DNA of 64,000 nucleotides from Pyrus communis (GCF_963583255.1 NC_084803.1:25208428-25272427); one strand, 5' to 3'; positions 10,160-22,112 are shown, counted from the first letter of the stretch. Numbers and translations are program-made. The notes: generated by a model not told the origin, from the letters alone.

Positions 10160-12549
10160 CTAATGACAATGACTACATCTTACACCTCTTGTCTCATTTT
10201 TAGACTTGTAACGATAAATACGTGGTCTATCACCTTGTCTCCTTGTAAGAGGGGGCTTAACAAGAGCATTTAGTAGATCAAAAGTGGACTTGTTCAAGCC
10301 AAAAACTGAAATAATAGGAAACTGATAGCTTAGTTTATATGAAGAAACTTTCCAGTAATCATTCACAAAATCCTCAATATCACGATGATCATGCAGAATA
10401 ACTTGCAAAGTATGAGCACTAGGATCCTATATGCTTCCATTGAACACATGAACACTGGCGTTGATCCAACATAACAACAAAAGAGTTCTTATCCCCCGAA
10501 CCTCAAACACATCATCAAATGAGCTACTAACAATCCAATGACTACCTTCTTAAACAAAACCTCTAAGATCGTCTTCTTTTTTAGGACATAACAAAGAAAA
10601 CCACTTTTCTGAAACACGCCTCCTGTCGGACATCATGACCATCAACCTCCCCCTAATCGATTCAATCAAATCAAGAATAGGCATGCGACACTCTTTAGAA
10701 ATCATTGCGTTAAATGATTCTGCAGTTGCATTACTCATTTCACCCCACCGATTTCCCTGAAAATGTATAATAGAATAATGCTCTTTTGGAAGATAATCTA
10801 AAAATGAATTGAAAAAGTCTCCGCCAACACTTCCCATTTTCTCAATATTCTTATCAAAATCTTCAACACTCCATGAAAATGCACAATTTTTGAAATACTC
10901 ACACAACTTATCATTCAAAAACTTATTATCAGCACATCACCTCTCTAAATTTTGCCGCAAATGTATAATGCATAAACCATGAGAAGCACTAGAGAAGTAC
11001 TTTCGAATAGCATTCAAAAGACCATAATGTTGGTCAGTAATGAACGTGATCTTCCTTCTTTGGTAATTTAATATCCGAGCCAAATATTCAACAAAACATG
11101 TCCAATTGTCTTCATTTTCTATGTCAACAATACCATAATACACAAGAAAAATCTTTGTATAGAAAAAAAATATTAATAATTATATCAAATGGTGCATAGA
11201 AAGAATAAATTGAGTCATTAATCAATTTGTAAAAACTAATGATGCACAAATGCTAATCAAAAGTTCAAATTCTTAGATGTATATTGGTGGGAGGGGGGCC
11301 AACCCTTACCCATAACTTGATTCATAAAACATATACTACTTCCCAATCCATTCCACATTAATAAACAGATGTTGCACTTTAATAAATAAATCTACACAAA
11401 AAGAATAGCATGATTCTCCAAAATATATAAATATTGAAATTCAAAATGATATCACAAATCTGTAATTTATAACAATTAAAAAAAAAATTACTATTATTTG
11501 CAATTTTAGCACAACAACCAAGAAGAGTACCGGTATATCTTCCCTTCAAAAATGTATTATCAATGAACAACATTGGTCTACACCATCGGAATCTTTTAAC
11601 ACAAGCTCCAAAAGATATGAATAACCTTTCAAACCGATTACTATCATTATGAAGTTCTAGTGCACAAAAGAATTCATTATTGGCACGCACATATCAAAAA
11701 GAGAGAGCCTCATCACCATTAACCTCATTATATGCAATCTCTTTGTCACACCAAGCTGCATGGTATTTAACATCAAGACCATAACTCACCTTCATTTCTC
11801 TCATAACATCATTTGCCTTAATAGATGAATTTGAACGAACCTTAGCAACCAACAAAGAGGACAAAACAGAAGGGCCAAAACTTTTATTCTCCTTTTGACG
11901 AACATGTCCAGTACAAGTATGAATATTATTTAATTTTTTAATGATAAAACAACCACTAGGCTCTTACACAATAGCATGAACACCATTGACACCTCTCCGA
12001 CAGTTTCTTTGAGTAAACAGCAGTAAAACGCTCCCAATCATTCTAATGATCTTGAAATCAAAACCAACCTCAATAGAGTATTGTGTAAGTTTTTTTACGA
12101 AACTTAACTGCACCATCTTTATAACTTTGACCCTCATAAGAAATATAATTAAGTCACTCATTTGTTGCATAATGGTGAGGTCCATAAGAGCCATACTTAC
12201 CAAATATTAGTTCTCATCTCCAATACTATTAGATTCACTTAGGCAACAGGAAGACACTACTAGTAAAGATAATAGACATCTCCTTCTTAGCATGAACATA
12301 AACATCAACAACTGAATTTGAAATCAATTTATTCACTAATAGAAGGGTCTGAATATATTCATTGCACTCTAATAAACAATTTGGTTTACCTCCGTATAAT
12401 GAGTATTTCAACAAAAAACCTCTTGATGACAAACTTGGAAACCTAAAAGTTAATTGCCCATAGAAATCCTCATAACTAGTATGCAAATAAAGCAGCACAA
12501 CTACTGCATAATTTTCATATACACACTTCAACACTTTAACAACGAACAT
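10160..12549 (-). pseudogene. mudrA-type MULE transposase, broken
   Basis: Read on the minus strand from 12549 down, the pieces follow MULE transposase order. First is an N-terminal domain with LKYSLYGGK. Next is a MuDR-type DNA-binding region (12203-11964, GFDFKIIR). The DDE core follows: first Asp in LFIDNTFLKGRY (11690-11379), second Asp in ITFITDQHYGLL (11143-10937), Glu in NATAESFN (10918-10550). A C-terminal piece (10408-10160) ends in CSHCH, the start of a zinc knuckle. Frames change between pieces and stops intervene; the SWIM-type Cys/His residues expected between the core and the C-terminal piece are not recognisable. The enzyme would cut and paste Mutator-like elements. It is decayed and cannot be made as one chain. 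Confidence 0.85.
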
Positions 12550-12884
12550 AATCTACACAAAAGAAAAAAAAAAAAAAAAACATAAAGTTAAACTGATATT
12601 GCGCAGAAATAATTATATATATATATATGCATTTTAAAATATAAATATAATAATCAATAAAAACTGATGCTGCACAAAATCTTTCAAAAATGATGAAACT
12701 CTTAGAATATTCTGCAAAAATTGATGATGCACAAATGACAATAAAAAAAATGTATAAAACTGATACTGCACAAATATCTGTAACACATGCTACACAAAAT
12801 GCCAAAAATGATTAAATAATCCATTAACTGGTTACTAATCAATTGTCCTTTCAATAAACCAATGCCAAGCAATTCTTTATGATT

Positions 12885-13315
12885 ATATAAAATTGATGTT
12901 GCACAAGTATTACATTGAAAATTATTAAATATTTATGGGAGGGTTCTCCCTCAACAATCCCCCACCGCCCCCCCCCCCCCCAACCCCCAAAACTTATGCC
13001 AACTGATTATGCAAGATTCTATGAGCTGATGCGGCACAACTACTACATAAAGCGATTCTTTGTGATTATATAAAATTGATGCTACACAAGTATTACGTTG
13101 AAAATTATTAAATATTTATGAGGGGGGGTTCCCCTTCCCCAACCCCACCCCCCCCCCCCCCACCCCCAAAACTTATGCCAGCTAATTCTGTAAGATTCTA
13201 TGAGCTGATGTTGTACAAATATTGCGTTGAAAAATATTAAATGTTTATGGGGGGATCTCCCCTCCCCCAAAACTTATGACAACTGATTCTGCACGATTCT
13301 ATAAGTTAATGGTAC
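12885..13315 (+). repeat. Three tandem copies of a C-tract repeat
   Basis: Three successive units share AAAATTGATG-TTGCACAAG, a TGAAAATTATTAAATATTTATG stretch split here by small changes, a GGG/CCC-rich block, CAAAACTTATG and AGATTCTATGAGCTGATG. Two units contain uninterrupted C runs of 13 or more (about 12969 and 13147). The third has a shortened block. The G-run before each C-run could pair with it locally. It lies at the transposase 5' side inside the Mutator-like element. Confidence 0.8.
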
Positions 13316-13993
13316 ATTAATATTAATAACTTTCGCTAAATACTAAACTAACTCATACTACATTCCAATTCTAACAAATATACATGATAACTATACTGCA
13401 AAAAACAAAAGGAACTTCAATGAAAACAAAAGCAGTACAACGAAAATTCACCTTCGCCAAACACTATATCAAATAAAAACTGAATCAAAATCTTCAAAAC
13501 TAAAAAAATGTGCCTGCAAAAAACAAAAACGATAAAATAAAATAAAAATCAATGCGACCAATAAAAAAATCAAAAATCAAAAACTTATTTCAAAATCTAA
13601 ACCAAAATAAATTCAAAAACACAACACTTCAAAAAAACTAAATCAGAACAAATAAAATTCAGAGATATGCTTACCTTCGAAGAAAACATGGATGATTCGA
13701 ATATAAATTATGGTGAGAGATAATTGAGGGAGATGACGAGAGATAAATCAGAATAGAAAAACTTTTGAGAGAAAGAAAAATAGCAAAGAAACCAAAATAA
13801 AAATTAAATGATTCAAATAGAAGAGAGTAAATTCCGTCAATCACCGCCGATCACGTTTAACAGAAAAAGGAAGGGCAAATACATAAGTCCATTTCTAATA
13901 GAAAAACAGGACATGATGTCATCTTACACGCATTTAAAAAATGTCTTTCCTTGAAATGTTCAAAAAATGTAGTCTCAATATATAATTAAGTAT

Positions 13994-14462
13994 TGAAAGT
14001 ATACTCTTAAGTGTAATTTTTTCAAAATTTAACATAATATATTATTATTTATAAATAAATGGCTTCCCTATTAATAACACTGAGGGCTATTATAATGAAA
14101 ACACTTACTAAACTGAGTATGTGATTAAATTTTAGCAAGTGTTAAATTGACACTATATCGGCATGGTTACCAGTTGGCCGTAGACCCGACGCTTAAATCT
14201 CCATGTTGCATGATAGATAACATTCATCTCAACCAATTTCTATTATTAGGCCACCAAATACAAAAGAAAATACAGTTAACCATACGATAGTTGACATTAC
14301 GATTGTCAACTTTTACTTTATCACAACCTAAACACTTGATCCTGTGGCTTTTTTCTCAAGACCTAGAAGAGGACCCAATTTTGATGAAATAGAACCCAAC
14401 ACCTTTTCGAGTGGGACATGTAAATCTTAAATATGCATGTTTAAATACTTGAAATCACTATT
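13994..14462. other. Intergenic, nothing recognised
   Basis: AT-rich DNA after the inferred end of the Mutator-like element. No gene, RNA or repeat structure that I can support. Confidence 0.4.
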
Positions 14463-14610
14463 TAATACAACGGTCTGATAATATTCTTCTTCACTTATAA
14501 ATAAGAAGTCTTAAGTTCGAAACTCATAAATAATGAATTCAATACCAAATTAGGTCATTAGTGTAAAATATATCGATGTACTCAAAATAAAAAAATAAAA
14601 AAAACTTGAA
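14463..14610 (+). mobile_element. tRNA-derived SINE-like copy
   Basis: The order AACGGTCTGATAATATTC (box-A-like), CTTCACTTATAAATAAG, then AGTTCGAAAC (box-B-like), followed by an A-rich tail near 14588-14604, matches the arrangement of the better copy at 47578. It is diverged and the 5' edge is approximate. Confidence 0.5.
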
Positions 14611-14639
14611 ATCGGAGTACAGAAGAATTAAAATGAGCT

Positions 14640-14830
14640 GGAATCGGGCTATGAAGGAATCGCGTTCCTTAATTACGAATGTCACACCTGCATTTGTGTA
14701 GGGCTCAAGGGAAAATCCTGAAATGGTAAGCAGCATGAAGTCAAGTTCGGCCAACCCAAATATCAATTCATTGGCCAGGGTTGTAGTTGTAGAGGAGCAA
14801 AGTCTCTCAGACAACGCAATTCTAAACATA
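14640..14830 (-). other. Possible exon or gene fragment, unassigned
   Basis: A minus-strand frame contains ANELIFGLAELDFMLL and NAGVTFVIKERDSF, whose composition looks more like real protein than the AT-rich chance frames nearby. No start, convincing splice sites or family could be identified. It may be part of an older gene next to the host gene, or a pseudogene. Confidence 0.25.
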
Positions 14831-15257
14831 CCTCACATTTCAGCGTCAAAGCCATGTCAACATTATCATAACATTCAAGCAAGCAAACCTCAACCAGAAC
14901 CTCTTATCATTTTTAGCCGTCGATATTATGAGATTCAATGCTGCTTTTCTTTTCAATTGCAAGTTGAATTTTTTGATCAGGGAATTAGGCAAGTGATATG
15001 TTCTCCATGATTGATAGTGTTGACATTGCAGTAGTTTCCGTCTTTACTTGAAGGAGGTACAAGAGTTTCTATGATTTTATACCCGCATTCTGCATTGGCG
15101 TAGTTTCATTGGAAGGGCTACAACTTTCTACTATCACAGCTTTTCTTAGCAGCATCATTTATTTCATTGCAGCAGACAAGGCAATGCTGCTAATCGATAG
15201 CAGCATCCATTCCATTTGACGTTGTCAACAGTAACAGATATTCGAATAGCTCGAATT
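14831..15257. other. Spacer downstream of the host gene
   Basis: No supported gene. A GCAGCAT-type phrase recurs a few times around 15140-15205. Nothing else stands out. Confidence 0.4.
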
Positions 15258-15308
15258 CTTTCTTACTTGTGCTTATAAATGAGTCATTTATAAGCACAAG
15301 TAAGAAAG
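15258..15308. repeat. Perfect 25-bp inverted repeat with 1-bp spacer
   Basis: The arms at 15258-15282 and 15284-15308 are exact reverse complements separated by a single G at 15283. The right arm shares its last 15 bases with the start of the tandem duplication that follows. Confidence 0.9.
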
Positions 15309-15453
15309 AGTTACTTCAATCAATAAAAATGAAAGGCAGCGAATAAGAAAACTCACCGCCCGTAAATTCCTACGCACAAGTAAGAAAGAGTTACTTCAAT
15401 CAATAAAAATGAAAGGCAGCGAATAAGAAAACTCACCGCCCGTAAATTCCTAC
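15294..15453 (+). repeat. Exact 80-bp tandem duplication
   Basis: Units 15294-15373 and 15374-15453 begin GCACAAGTAAG, end AAATTCCTAC and appear identical, implying a recent duplication or an assembly artefact. Each contains ACTCACCG, a splice-donor-like sequence on the minus strand. The pair lies about 320 bp downstream of the host gene stop codon. Confidence 0.9.
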
Positions 15454-15776
15454 AATCCATCCCCAAGGCTTGTTCAAATGAAAATTTTGTGCCAAATAAG
15501 GTTGAGTGTAGACAGATGGCAAACTGATAATGCTTCGAGACAGGTTTGTCCAAGCAAGGAATAATCTAAATGAATATTACATGAATTTGATGAACGTTTA
15601 CAGCTTATTAAGAAATATGGTAAGACGAAGAAAACAGGCTCCCTGGGTTTTGAAATTGGGGAAGAAAATAGTCTTCAAACAACATTACATGAATACATGG
15701 GTACACATGCACAAGTAGACAAACTAAAGTGACAAACAATCTTACAATAACACAAGCACCGGAAAGTGGAAACAGA

Positions 15777-17620
15777 CTATTGTTTCTCGGAAGGGATTCC
15801 ACTGGCAATTTCAAGTTCCGTCTTGCAGTTGTCCCTCAAATTTTTTAGTGTGACATAACTGTCTTCCTGCCAAACAGAAACGAGAGAATAAATCACATTA
15901 AGACCCCCAAAAGGAAAAGTCACTAGTTAAAAAAATAAATCTAATCTGTAATGCAAAGATTTTACAAAATTAGGCTGACTACTAACGCTACTATACCACA
16001 AATTAATTAGTTGAATGTAGGTTTTCCTCCACTGCCTTATGGCCAGCAATAGGATGTGGGACTTCATGTTACAGACTAAAGTTTCATTAATTAAGGTTCA
16101 TTGATCAAAAGGCTATGGATCATTAACATAAAACTGAAATAGAGGCAAATGCGAAAGATTTCTCCAAGATAGGTAAAATAAAAACGATAAGAAAGTTTCT
16201 TCCCAAAGAAAGTGCAAGCCAGGCCATAGTAAACAACGTTATACTCACAAGATGGTTGCTTTCATGAACAAGCACATCCTCCATGTTAAGAAAGAGTGAT
16301 CTCCACTGACTCGAGAGATCATATTCACTTTTTGACGCTTTGTTTGGATGTAGTCGGTCCTTAACATTAATCTCCTTTCCCCTGACACATTTCTCAACCA
16401 ATATGCTCGCTTCTTTTTTACTCCTCTTCAATGCTAAAGATAAAATGTAAAATTAACGAACAATAAACTATTTCAAAGTAAATGAAAAAAACAATGTCTA
16501 CTCTACCTACACTTACCATCAAATGAAAGGCAAAAATCGAATTAATAGTAAAAGTATTCCAGAAAGGAAAGAAAAAGCAACGTCAAAAAACAAGTTAAGA
16601 TGTTTCACCATAGCAACATTTCCTACACATTCTGCACAAACTCACCAGCAATTCGACCCTTGATATCCTGGTATTGGAGATCCGACAAGATGTGAGCAGC
16701 TGATTGTCAGATTGCAAAAGAACCAAACTTATGTCAGTCAACATTTGAACTTCCACCTCACAAGCAAGCAGGTATAAAAACTAACATAAAAAGGAGTTGT
16801 AAATTGTCATACCTTTCAAGCAAAACGAACAAGAGCAATCTTTGAGCAAGTATTCACCTACATTCAAATCAGCACTGCCACCACCTTTAAGAGTCGTGCA
16901 TCTTTCCAACTTTTTAAATTCGTGGGATTTCGAGCAACTTTGCGACCTAGGCAACCTCGACCACTCATTAGAACCATATTTGGTTGTTGCCACTTTACCA
17001 ACTCCAAGATCCTTTTCGTTATTACCGCAAACAACAGCGACTAATCCTTCATATAGAGGAACACTTTGATTAACTTCTGAAATGTGTCTGGGTTTATCAT
17101 ATTGACATTTCCCCCCATCACCACAACAGTCATTCTTACACATTCCTGAACATTTTGAAATTGAAGCAATGGACGAGCAATTATCCATCAATGCATCACC
17201 GGCTTCTAGAGCACTGCGCGCATTAGCTCCACTGTCACTGGACTTTTCCCCCATATCATTTGACATAGTCAAGGTAACAGAATCGCTATCGTCATTCGAC
17301 GAATCATCAATGTCACTATAAGTAGGCGAAAACACTGATTCCTGTGTGCCCTTTGGCGAAGACAAAGCTTCAGGGTTACAATCTGCTCCAGTTTTGGTCT
17401 TGCATTTCTCTCCTACTAAATCCTCAACCCCTAAAGACAATTGCTTTGCAAATTTCGAACCCCTATTTTCCAAATCAACATCTTTACCGAACTCATCTCG
17501 AGATTTAGCACCCGAACCAGCTGAAATCATCAAAAACCCCCTTTTTATGGGCCGGTTGGTCAAATCACCGAGAACCCGTCGGGATTTGCAAGACCCATTG
17601 GTTGAATTATCACTACTCAT
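15777..17620 (-). CDS. Plant protein of unknown function, four coding exons
   Basis: Coding exons on the minus strand are 17620-16813, 16699-16646, 16433-16249 and 15866-15777. All introns are GT-AG and the phases join to 1137 nt, or 378 residues plus a TAG stop. The ATG at 17620 (MSSDNSTNG) is the first in frame. The N-terminal half is Ser/Asp-rich and probably disordered, with RRVLGDLTNRPIKR near residues 14-27. A Cys-rich stretch follows (KNDCCGDGGKC, then CSCSFCLK at the exon 1-2 junction). The C-terminal 110 residues look ordered and helical (SDLQYQDIKGRIA, NVKDRLHPNK, SSQWRSLFLNMEDVL) and end GIPSEKQ. I recall similar unnamed proteins across dicots but no assigned role. No frameshifts or stops are seen, so it looks functional. 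Confidence 0.88.
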
Positions 17621-17764
17621 AGTGCAATTCAATTGCAAAAGGATAAACAAAATCGAAATCTAATCAAGCCAATTAAGCATTCAACCTCAAAATCTTGAAA
17701 CCCTAAAAACCCAATTCTCCGGCGGCTCGCCAAAAACAATGGATTCTCCAACTTCTGATCCAAA

Positions 17765-17804
<40 letters not shown>

Positions 17805-18060
17805 AAATCCGAAAAGCAAATTAGTCAATTACAAAGCGGAAACACCATAAATTTGAAAGAAAAAAAAAAAGCTGCATATTCGTGTAAAATTAGGAAATCC
17901 AACTGGAGATTAAACACTACAACAAAATTGAAATTAGAAAACGTAATTAAACAAATTACTGACCTTTCTGTAATCTGGGAAATGTTTGGTGATTGAGATG
18001 GAAGAAATCTGAGTGAGGATCTGGAAATGGACAAGTGTGGGCCGGTTTTTAAATTAAAGA
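17621..18060 (-). promoter_or_regulatory. 5' leader with probable leader intron and promoter side of the host gene
   Basis: A probable non-coding first exon ends ACAGAAAG with donor GTCAGTAA at 17963 on the minus strand. A likely acceptor lies near 17746 (TTTGGATCAG), preceded by a poly-T run of over 30 bases at about 17769-17799 that would act as an extreme polypyrimidine tract. The leader then continues to the ATG at 17620. The transcription start was not identified. Confidence 0.5.
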
Positions 18061-18770
18061 AGAGTAAAACTAAAACTCAAAATTTGTTGAGGCGGGAGTC
18101 GCTTCAGCCTGACCCGGACCCGCCCTCCTAAGTTTGAAAACTTCAGCAAAGTGTCGCCCAACGCCACTGATAAATGGGGCATCTCTCTCTCCTGCCCTTT
18201 AAATTTTGAAAATTGAAAAAAAAAAAATCGATATGATATTATATATATGGCTCGTTTACTAATCCGTAATTAAATTGAAGAGAATTGAGTTGATGAGGAA
18301 TCAGAATGGGGTGAAATCAAAATCAAATTTCTGTTAGAGTTCTTTACTAAAACTGTCTGAAATCGGAGTAGAAATGACAACAACTTATATAAACTGTTTA
18401 CTAATTCATTTGAATCGGAATAAAAATTAATGTGATTACTAAAATGCCCCTATTGTAACTAATCTAATTTATATGCTAATTATTTTAGTTAAACTTTTTT
18501 ATATTTTTTATAGTAGAAAGTATATTTTTTCTTCGGTAAAATTTTTATCCTTTTTTTCATTTTTTATTGAGACCCTCTGTCTTACCCCATTACCCAAAAA
18601 AAGCGACAATCAAAAATTAAAAGTTTAAAATAAAAAACAAAAATAATAATAACAACCAGCGTTAGTCACGCAGCAATATTTTTGGATAGGATTGATAATT
18701 CAATAAACCTCCGAAAAATCAATTAATTAAAATAAAAATAGATATAAAAACCTAGCCACTCGGTCGCAGC

Positions 18771-19130
18771 TTGTCTCACAACTCGCTCCGTCTCCTTCCA
18801 TCACTTTGTTTTGCACCAGTCCCTTCCAACAAATTTCACAGTCGAGCCTCCTCAGCCGCCTCCCCTTGCTCTCTCTCCCTCCCCTACCTTTCCAGTCACC
18901 ACCAGCCGCCTCCCCTTGCTCTCTCTCCCTCCCCTACAAATCCCTATCTCTTCATCTGTGGCCGCCTCCCTTTTCCACTCACCACCAGCTGCTCCCTTTT
19001 CCAGTCACAATCGAGTCTCCTCTGCGGCCGACGAATGATCAAAATTGAAATTCCAAAATCCTCATCTTCTTCCCTTCTGATTTTGGTCATGAAACCATAA
19101 TCTCGCAGGCCAAGAAGCCTGCTAAATCTT
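18771..19130 (+). other. CT-rich exon-like segment with 64-bp tandem duplication
   Basis: A CT-rich stretch contains two copies of AGCCGCCTCCCCTTGCTC (about 18853 and 18905) and stays open in all three plus frames, as simple CT-rich sequence often does. It resembles a plant 5' leader or first exon. Shortly after, AKKPAKSSFDRESRDRG is readable before a stop. No family recognised; a captured gene fragment is possible. Confidence 0.3.
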
Positions 19131-19274
19131 CCTTTGACAGAGAAAGCAGAGACAGAGGTTGAAAGAAGAAGGAGTTAAGGGTATATTGGGAGAAAAAGTT
19201 GATTCCAGATGGATGCTTTCTGAGGGAGTCCGAATACCACCTATTGTTCGGTAGTTAAATTCCGAGGAAATCAG

Positions 19275-22112
19275 TAGGTCTGGCAAACGGGTCGTGTTCG
19301 TGTAACATCTGTTATCTTAACGGGTCGTGTTGTGTCACATCCGTTATGACCCGCTATTACCCATTAAGAAAAATGTATTTTTTTCCTTAAATTTACACAT
19401 ACCACACATTGTCATATAAATATTACTTCAAAACATTAAAACATATTTGTCGTTTAAGTACTACATCTACACTTGAAAATAAGAGCCTAACAAACAAACA
19501 TCTATACACTACTAGTCTATTACAAAATATTAAATGTGCAAGGATATGCAAAATGAAAGAGTTTTTGTTTTCAAGGTTGTGAAGCCTTTCTCAAAAGTTT
19601 AAACCTTGCCAATGGAACTCAAAGCTTGCATGTTATTCCTTTTACAAAATCCTCAATTTTCATCGATCATTATGACATAAGATTTTGTGGTATCCACTAG
19701 TGTAAATATTTTAAATTGAAGATCGAATTCATTCATTGTATTCATATAGGGTCAATGAGTGTAGCTGTAAAAAATCATCAAAATCAGAGTTAAAATAATC
19801 ATTAAATCGTGATTTTTCGTTGATAATCGTTGAAAAGTTTTGTCTCATTATTTGATCTCTAAATGCTTGTTTTTTGGAATTTTTGGCATATGTGATCTCG
19901 AAGTATATACAAACATGTTTGACGGTTGGATCGTTGAAACTAGTTTCATATAATATGTATCTCATCAAAACAATAGATTCACTAACACTTAAGAGTTTGT
20001 TTATACTTTCATTAAGTATAACATAAGATTTTGTGGTATCCACTAGTGTATATATTTTAAATTGAAGATCGAGTTCATTCATTGTATTCGCATAGGGTCA
20101 AGGAGTGTAGCTGTAAAAAATCATCAAAATCGGAGTTACAATAATCGTTAAATCGTGATTTTTCGTTGATAATCGTCGAAAAGTTTTGTCCCGTTACTTG
20201 ATCTTTGAATGTTTGTTTTTTGTGATTTTTAGCGTATGCGATCTCGAAGCATATACAAACAAGTTTGACGGTTGGATCGTTGAAATTAGTTTCGTAGAAT
20301 GTGTATCCTATCAAAACGATAAATTCACTAACACTAGAGAGTTTATTCATACTTTCATTAAGTATAACATAAGATTTTGTAGTATCCACTAGTGTAAATA
20401 TTTTAAATTGAAGATCGAGTTCATTCATTATATTCATATATGGTCAACCTGTAAAAAAATGATCAAAATTGGAGTTAAAATAACCATTAAATCATGATTT
20501 TTCATTGATAACCGTCGAAAAGTTTTGTCCCGTTACTTGATCTCTGAATGTTTATTTTTTGCAATTTTTGGCATATACAATCTCGAAGCATATACAAACA
20601 TGTTTGACGGTTGGATCATTGAAACTAGCTTTGTAGAATGCGTATCTCATCAAAACAATAAATTCACTAACACTTACGAGTTTATTCATACTTTCATTTA
20701 AGTATAACATAAGATTTTATGTTATCCACTAGTGTAAATATTTTAAATTGAAGAACGAGTTCATTCATTGTATTTATATAGGGTCAAGGGGTGTAGCTAT
20801 AAAAAAATCATCAAAATCGAAGTTAAAATAACCGTTAAATCATGATTTTTCGTTGATAACCGTCGAAAAGTTTTGTCCCGTTACTTAATCTTTGAATGTT
20901 TGTTTTTTCCAATTTTTGGCATATGCGATCTCAAAATATATACAAACATGTTTGACGGTTGGATCGTTGAAACTAGTTTCGTAGAATGCATATCTCATCA
21001 AAACAATAGATTCACTAATACTTAAGAGTTTATGTATACTTTCATTAAGTATAACATAAGATTTTGTAGTATCCACTAGTGTAAATATTTTAAATTGAAG
21101 ATCGAGTTCATTCATTGTATTCATATAAAGTCAAGGAGTGTAGCTACAAAAAATCATCAAAATTGGAGTTAAAATAACTGTTAAATTGTGATTTTTCGTT
21201 GATAACCGTAAAAAAGTTTTATCCCGTTACTTGATATCTGAATATTTGTTTTTTGCAATTTTTGGCGCATGCGATCTTGAAGTATATATAAACAAGTTTG
21301 GCGGTTGGATCGTTAAAACTAGTTTCATAGAATGCGTATCCTATAAAAAAAATAGATTCACTAATACTTAAGAGTTTATTCATACTTTCATTAAGTATAA
21401 CATAAGATTTTGTGGTATCCACTAGTGTAAATATTTTAAATTGAAGATCGAGTTCGCTCATTGTATTCATATAAGGTTAAAGAGTGTAGTTGTAAAAAAT
21501 CATCAAAATCGGAGTTAAAATAACCGTTAAATCGTGATTTTTCATTGATAACCGTTGAAAAGTTTTGTCCAGTTACTTGATCTCTGAATGTTTGTTTTTT
21601 GCAATTTTTTGCTGATGCAATCTTGATGCATATACAAACAAGTTCGACGGTTGGATTGTTCAAATTAGTTTCGTAGAATTCATATCCCATCAAGTTCAAT
21701 GGTGTCTATATATATATATATATTTATTAAGTAGATTTAAATTTATTTATTTTGTATGTATAACAGTTAAGAAATTGAATGATATGTATATGTAAGCCGA
21801 TCTAGTTGTCACCAAATTTTAATAGTTAATTTAATATATATAATTATTGTAGTTTTTAGGGGTATAAAATTGTTAAATTAATATATATAATTATTATAAT
21901 ACTTTTTTAGGGTTATAAAATTATAAAATTAATATTTTGCTTATCATGTATCGTGTTACCCACGTGTATACCCGAACCAACCTTTATCTTAACAGGTGCT
22001 TATCGGGTTACCCGATAACGACCCGATTTGTTATCGTGCCAACCTGAACATCTGTTAATTTCGTGTCGTGTCGTGTCGGGTTATCTGGTCGTGTCAATAA
22101 TTGTTAGGCCTA
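19275..22112. mobile_element. hAT-like non-autonomous element, 2.84 kb
   Basis: The element begins TAGGTCTGGCAA and the reverse complement of its end reads TAGGCCTAACAA (9 of 12 identical). GAAATCAG flanks both sides (19267-19274 and 22113-22120); the direct repeat can be read as 8 bp, or 10 bp if the adjacent TA is counted. An 8-bp TSD with TAGG-type ends points to hAT. Subterminal GGGTCGTGT / ACCCGTTA motifs are dense at both ends. There is no transposase; the interior is the tandem array at 19640-21690. Confidence 0.75.
19640..21690 (-). repeat. Six tandem copies of a ~345-bp repeat
   Basis: An anchor beginning TCCACTAGTGTAAATATT recurs at 19693, 20039, 20385, 20725, 21072 and 21418, giving periods of 340-347 bp. 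On the minus strand each unit carries a partly open frame beginning MNELDLQFKI and including TLVDTTKSYVILNES, SFNDPTVK and INEKSRFNDYF. The longest are 117 and 120 residues. Differences between copies often change the amino acid, which argues for neutral drift. The same repeat occurs at 55388-56480 in the other orientation. Confidence 0.92.

Larger units (their letters stand above)
5846..13993. mobile_element. Decayed Mutator-like element with ULP1-like gene (KAONASHI type)
   Basis: Two convergent broken genes lie here: a ULP1-like protease gene on the plus strand (7047-9540) and a mudrA-type transposase on the minus strand (12549-10160). Both have 5'-UTR-like sequence towards the outside, for example a splice-donor context GAAGGTAAGC on the minus strand at about 13680. 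This is the convergent two-gene layout of MuDR, and MULEs carrying a ULP1 domain are known as KAONASHI. A TIR-like match supports the bounds: ACATTTCAAGG followed by a purine-rich GACA occurs near 5870 and, reverse complemented, near 13950. I could not find a matching 9-bp TSD, so both ends are approximate by about 50-100 bp. All non-coding parts are sprinkled with a CTGATGCTGCA-like motif. Confidence 0.7.

Noticed and set aside
17621..17650. Ten-residue N-terminal extension of the host protein
   Set aside because: The extension begins with TTG, not ATG. The first ATG is at 17620.
16842..17663. Plus-strand open frames of 75 and 105 residues opposite the host gene
   Set aside because: They are the reverse shadow of exon 1 of the minus-strand gene, with no motif of their own.
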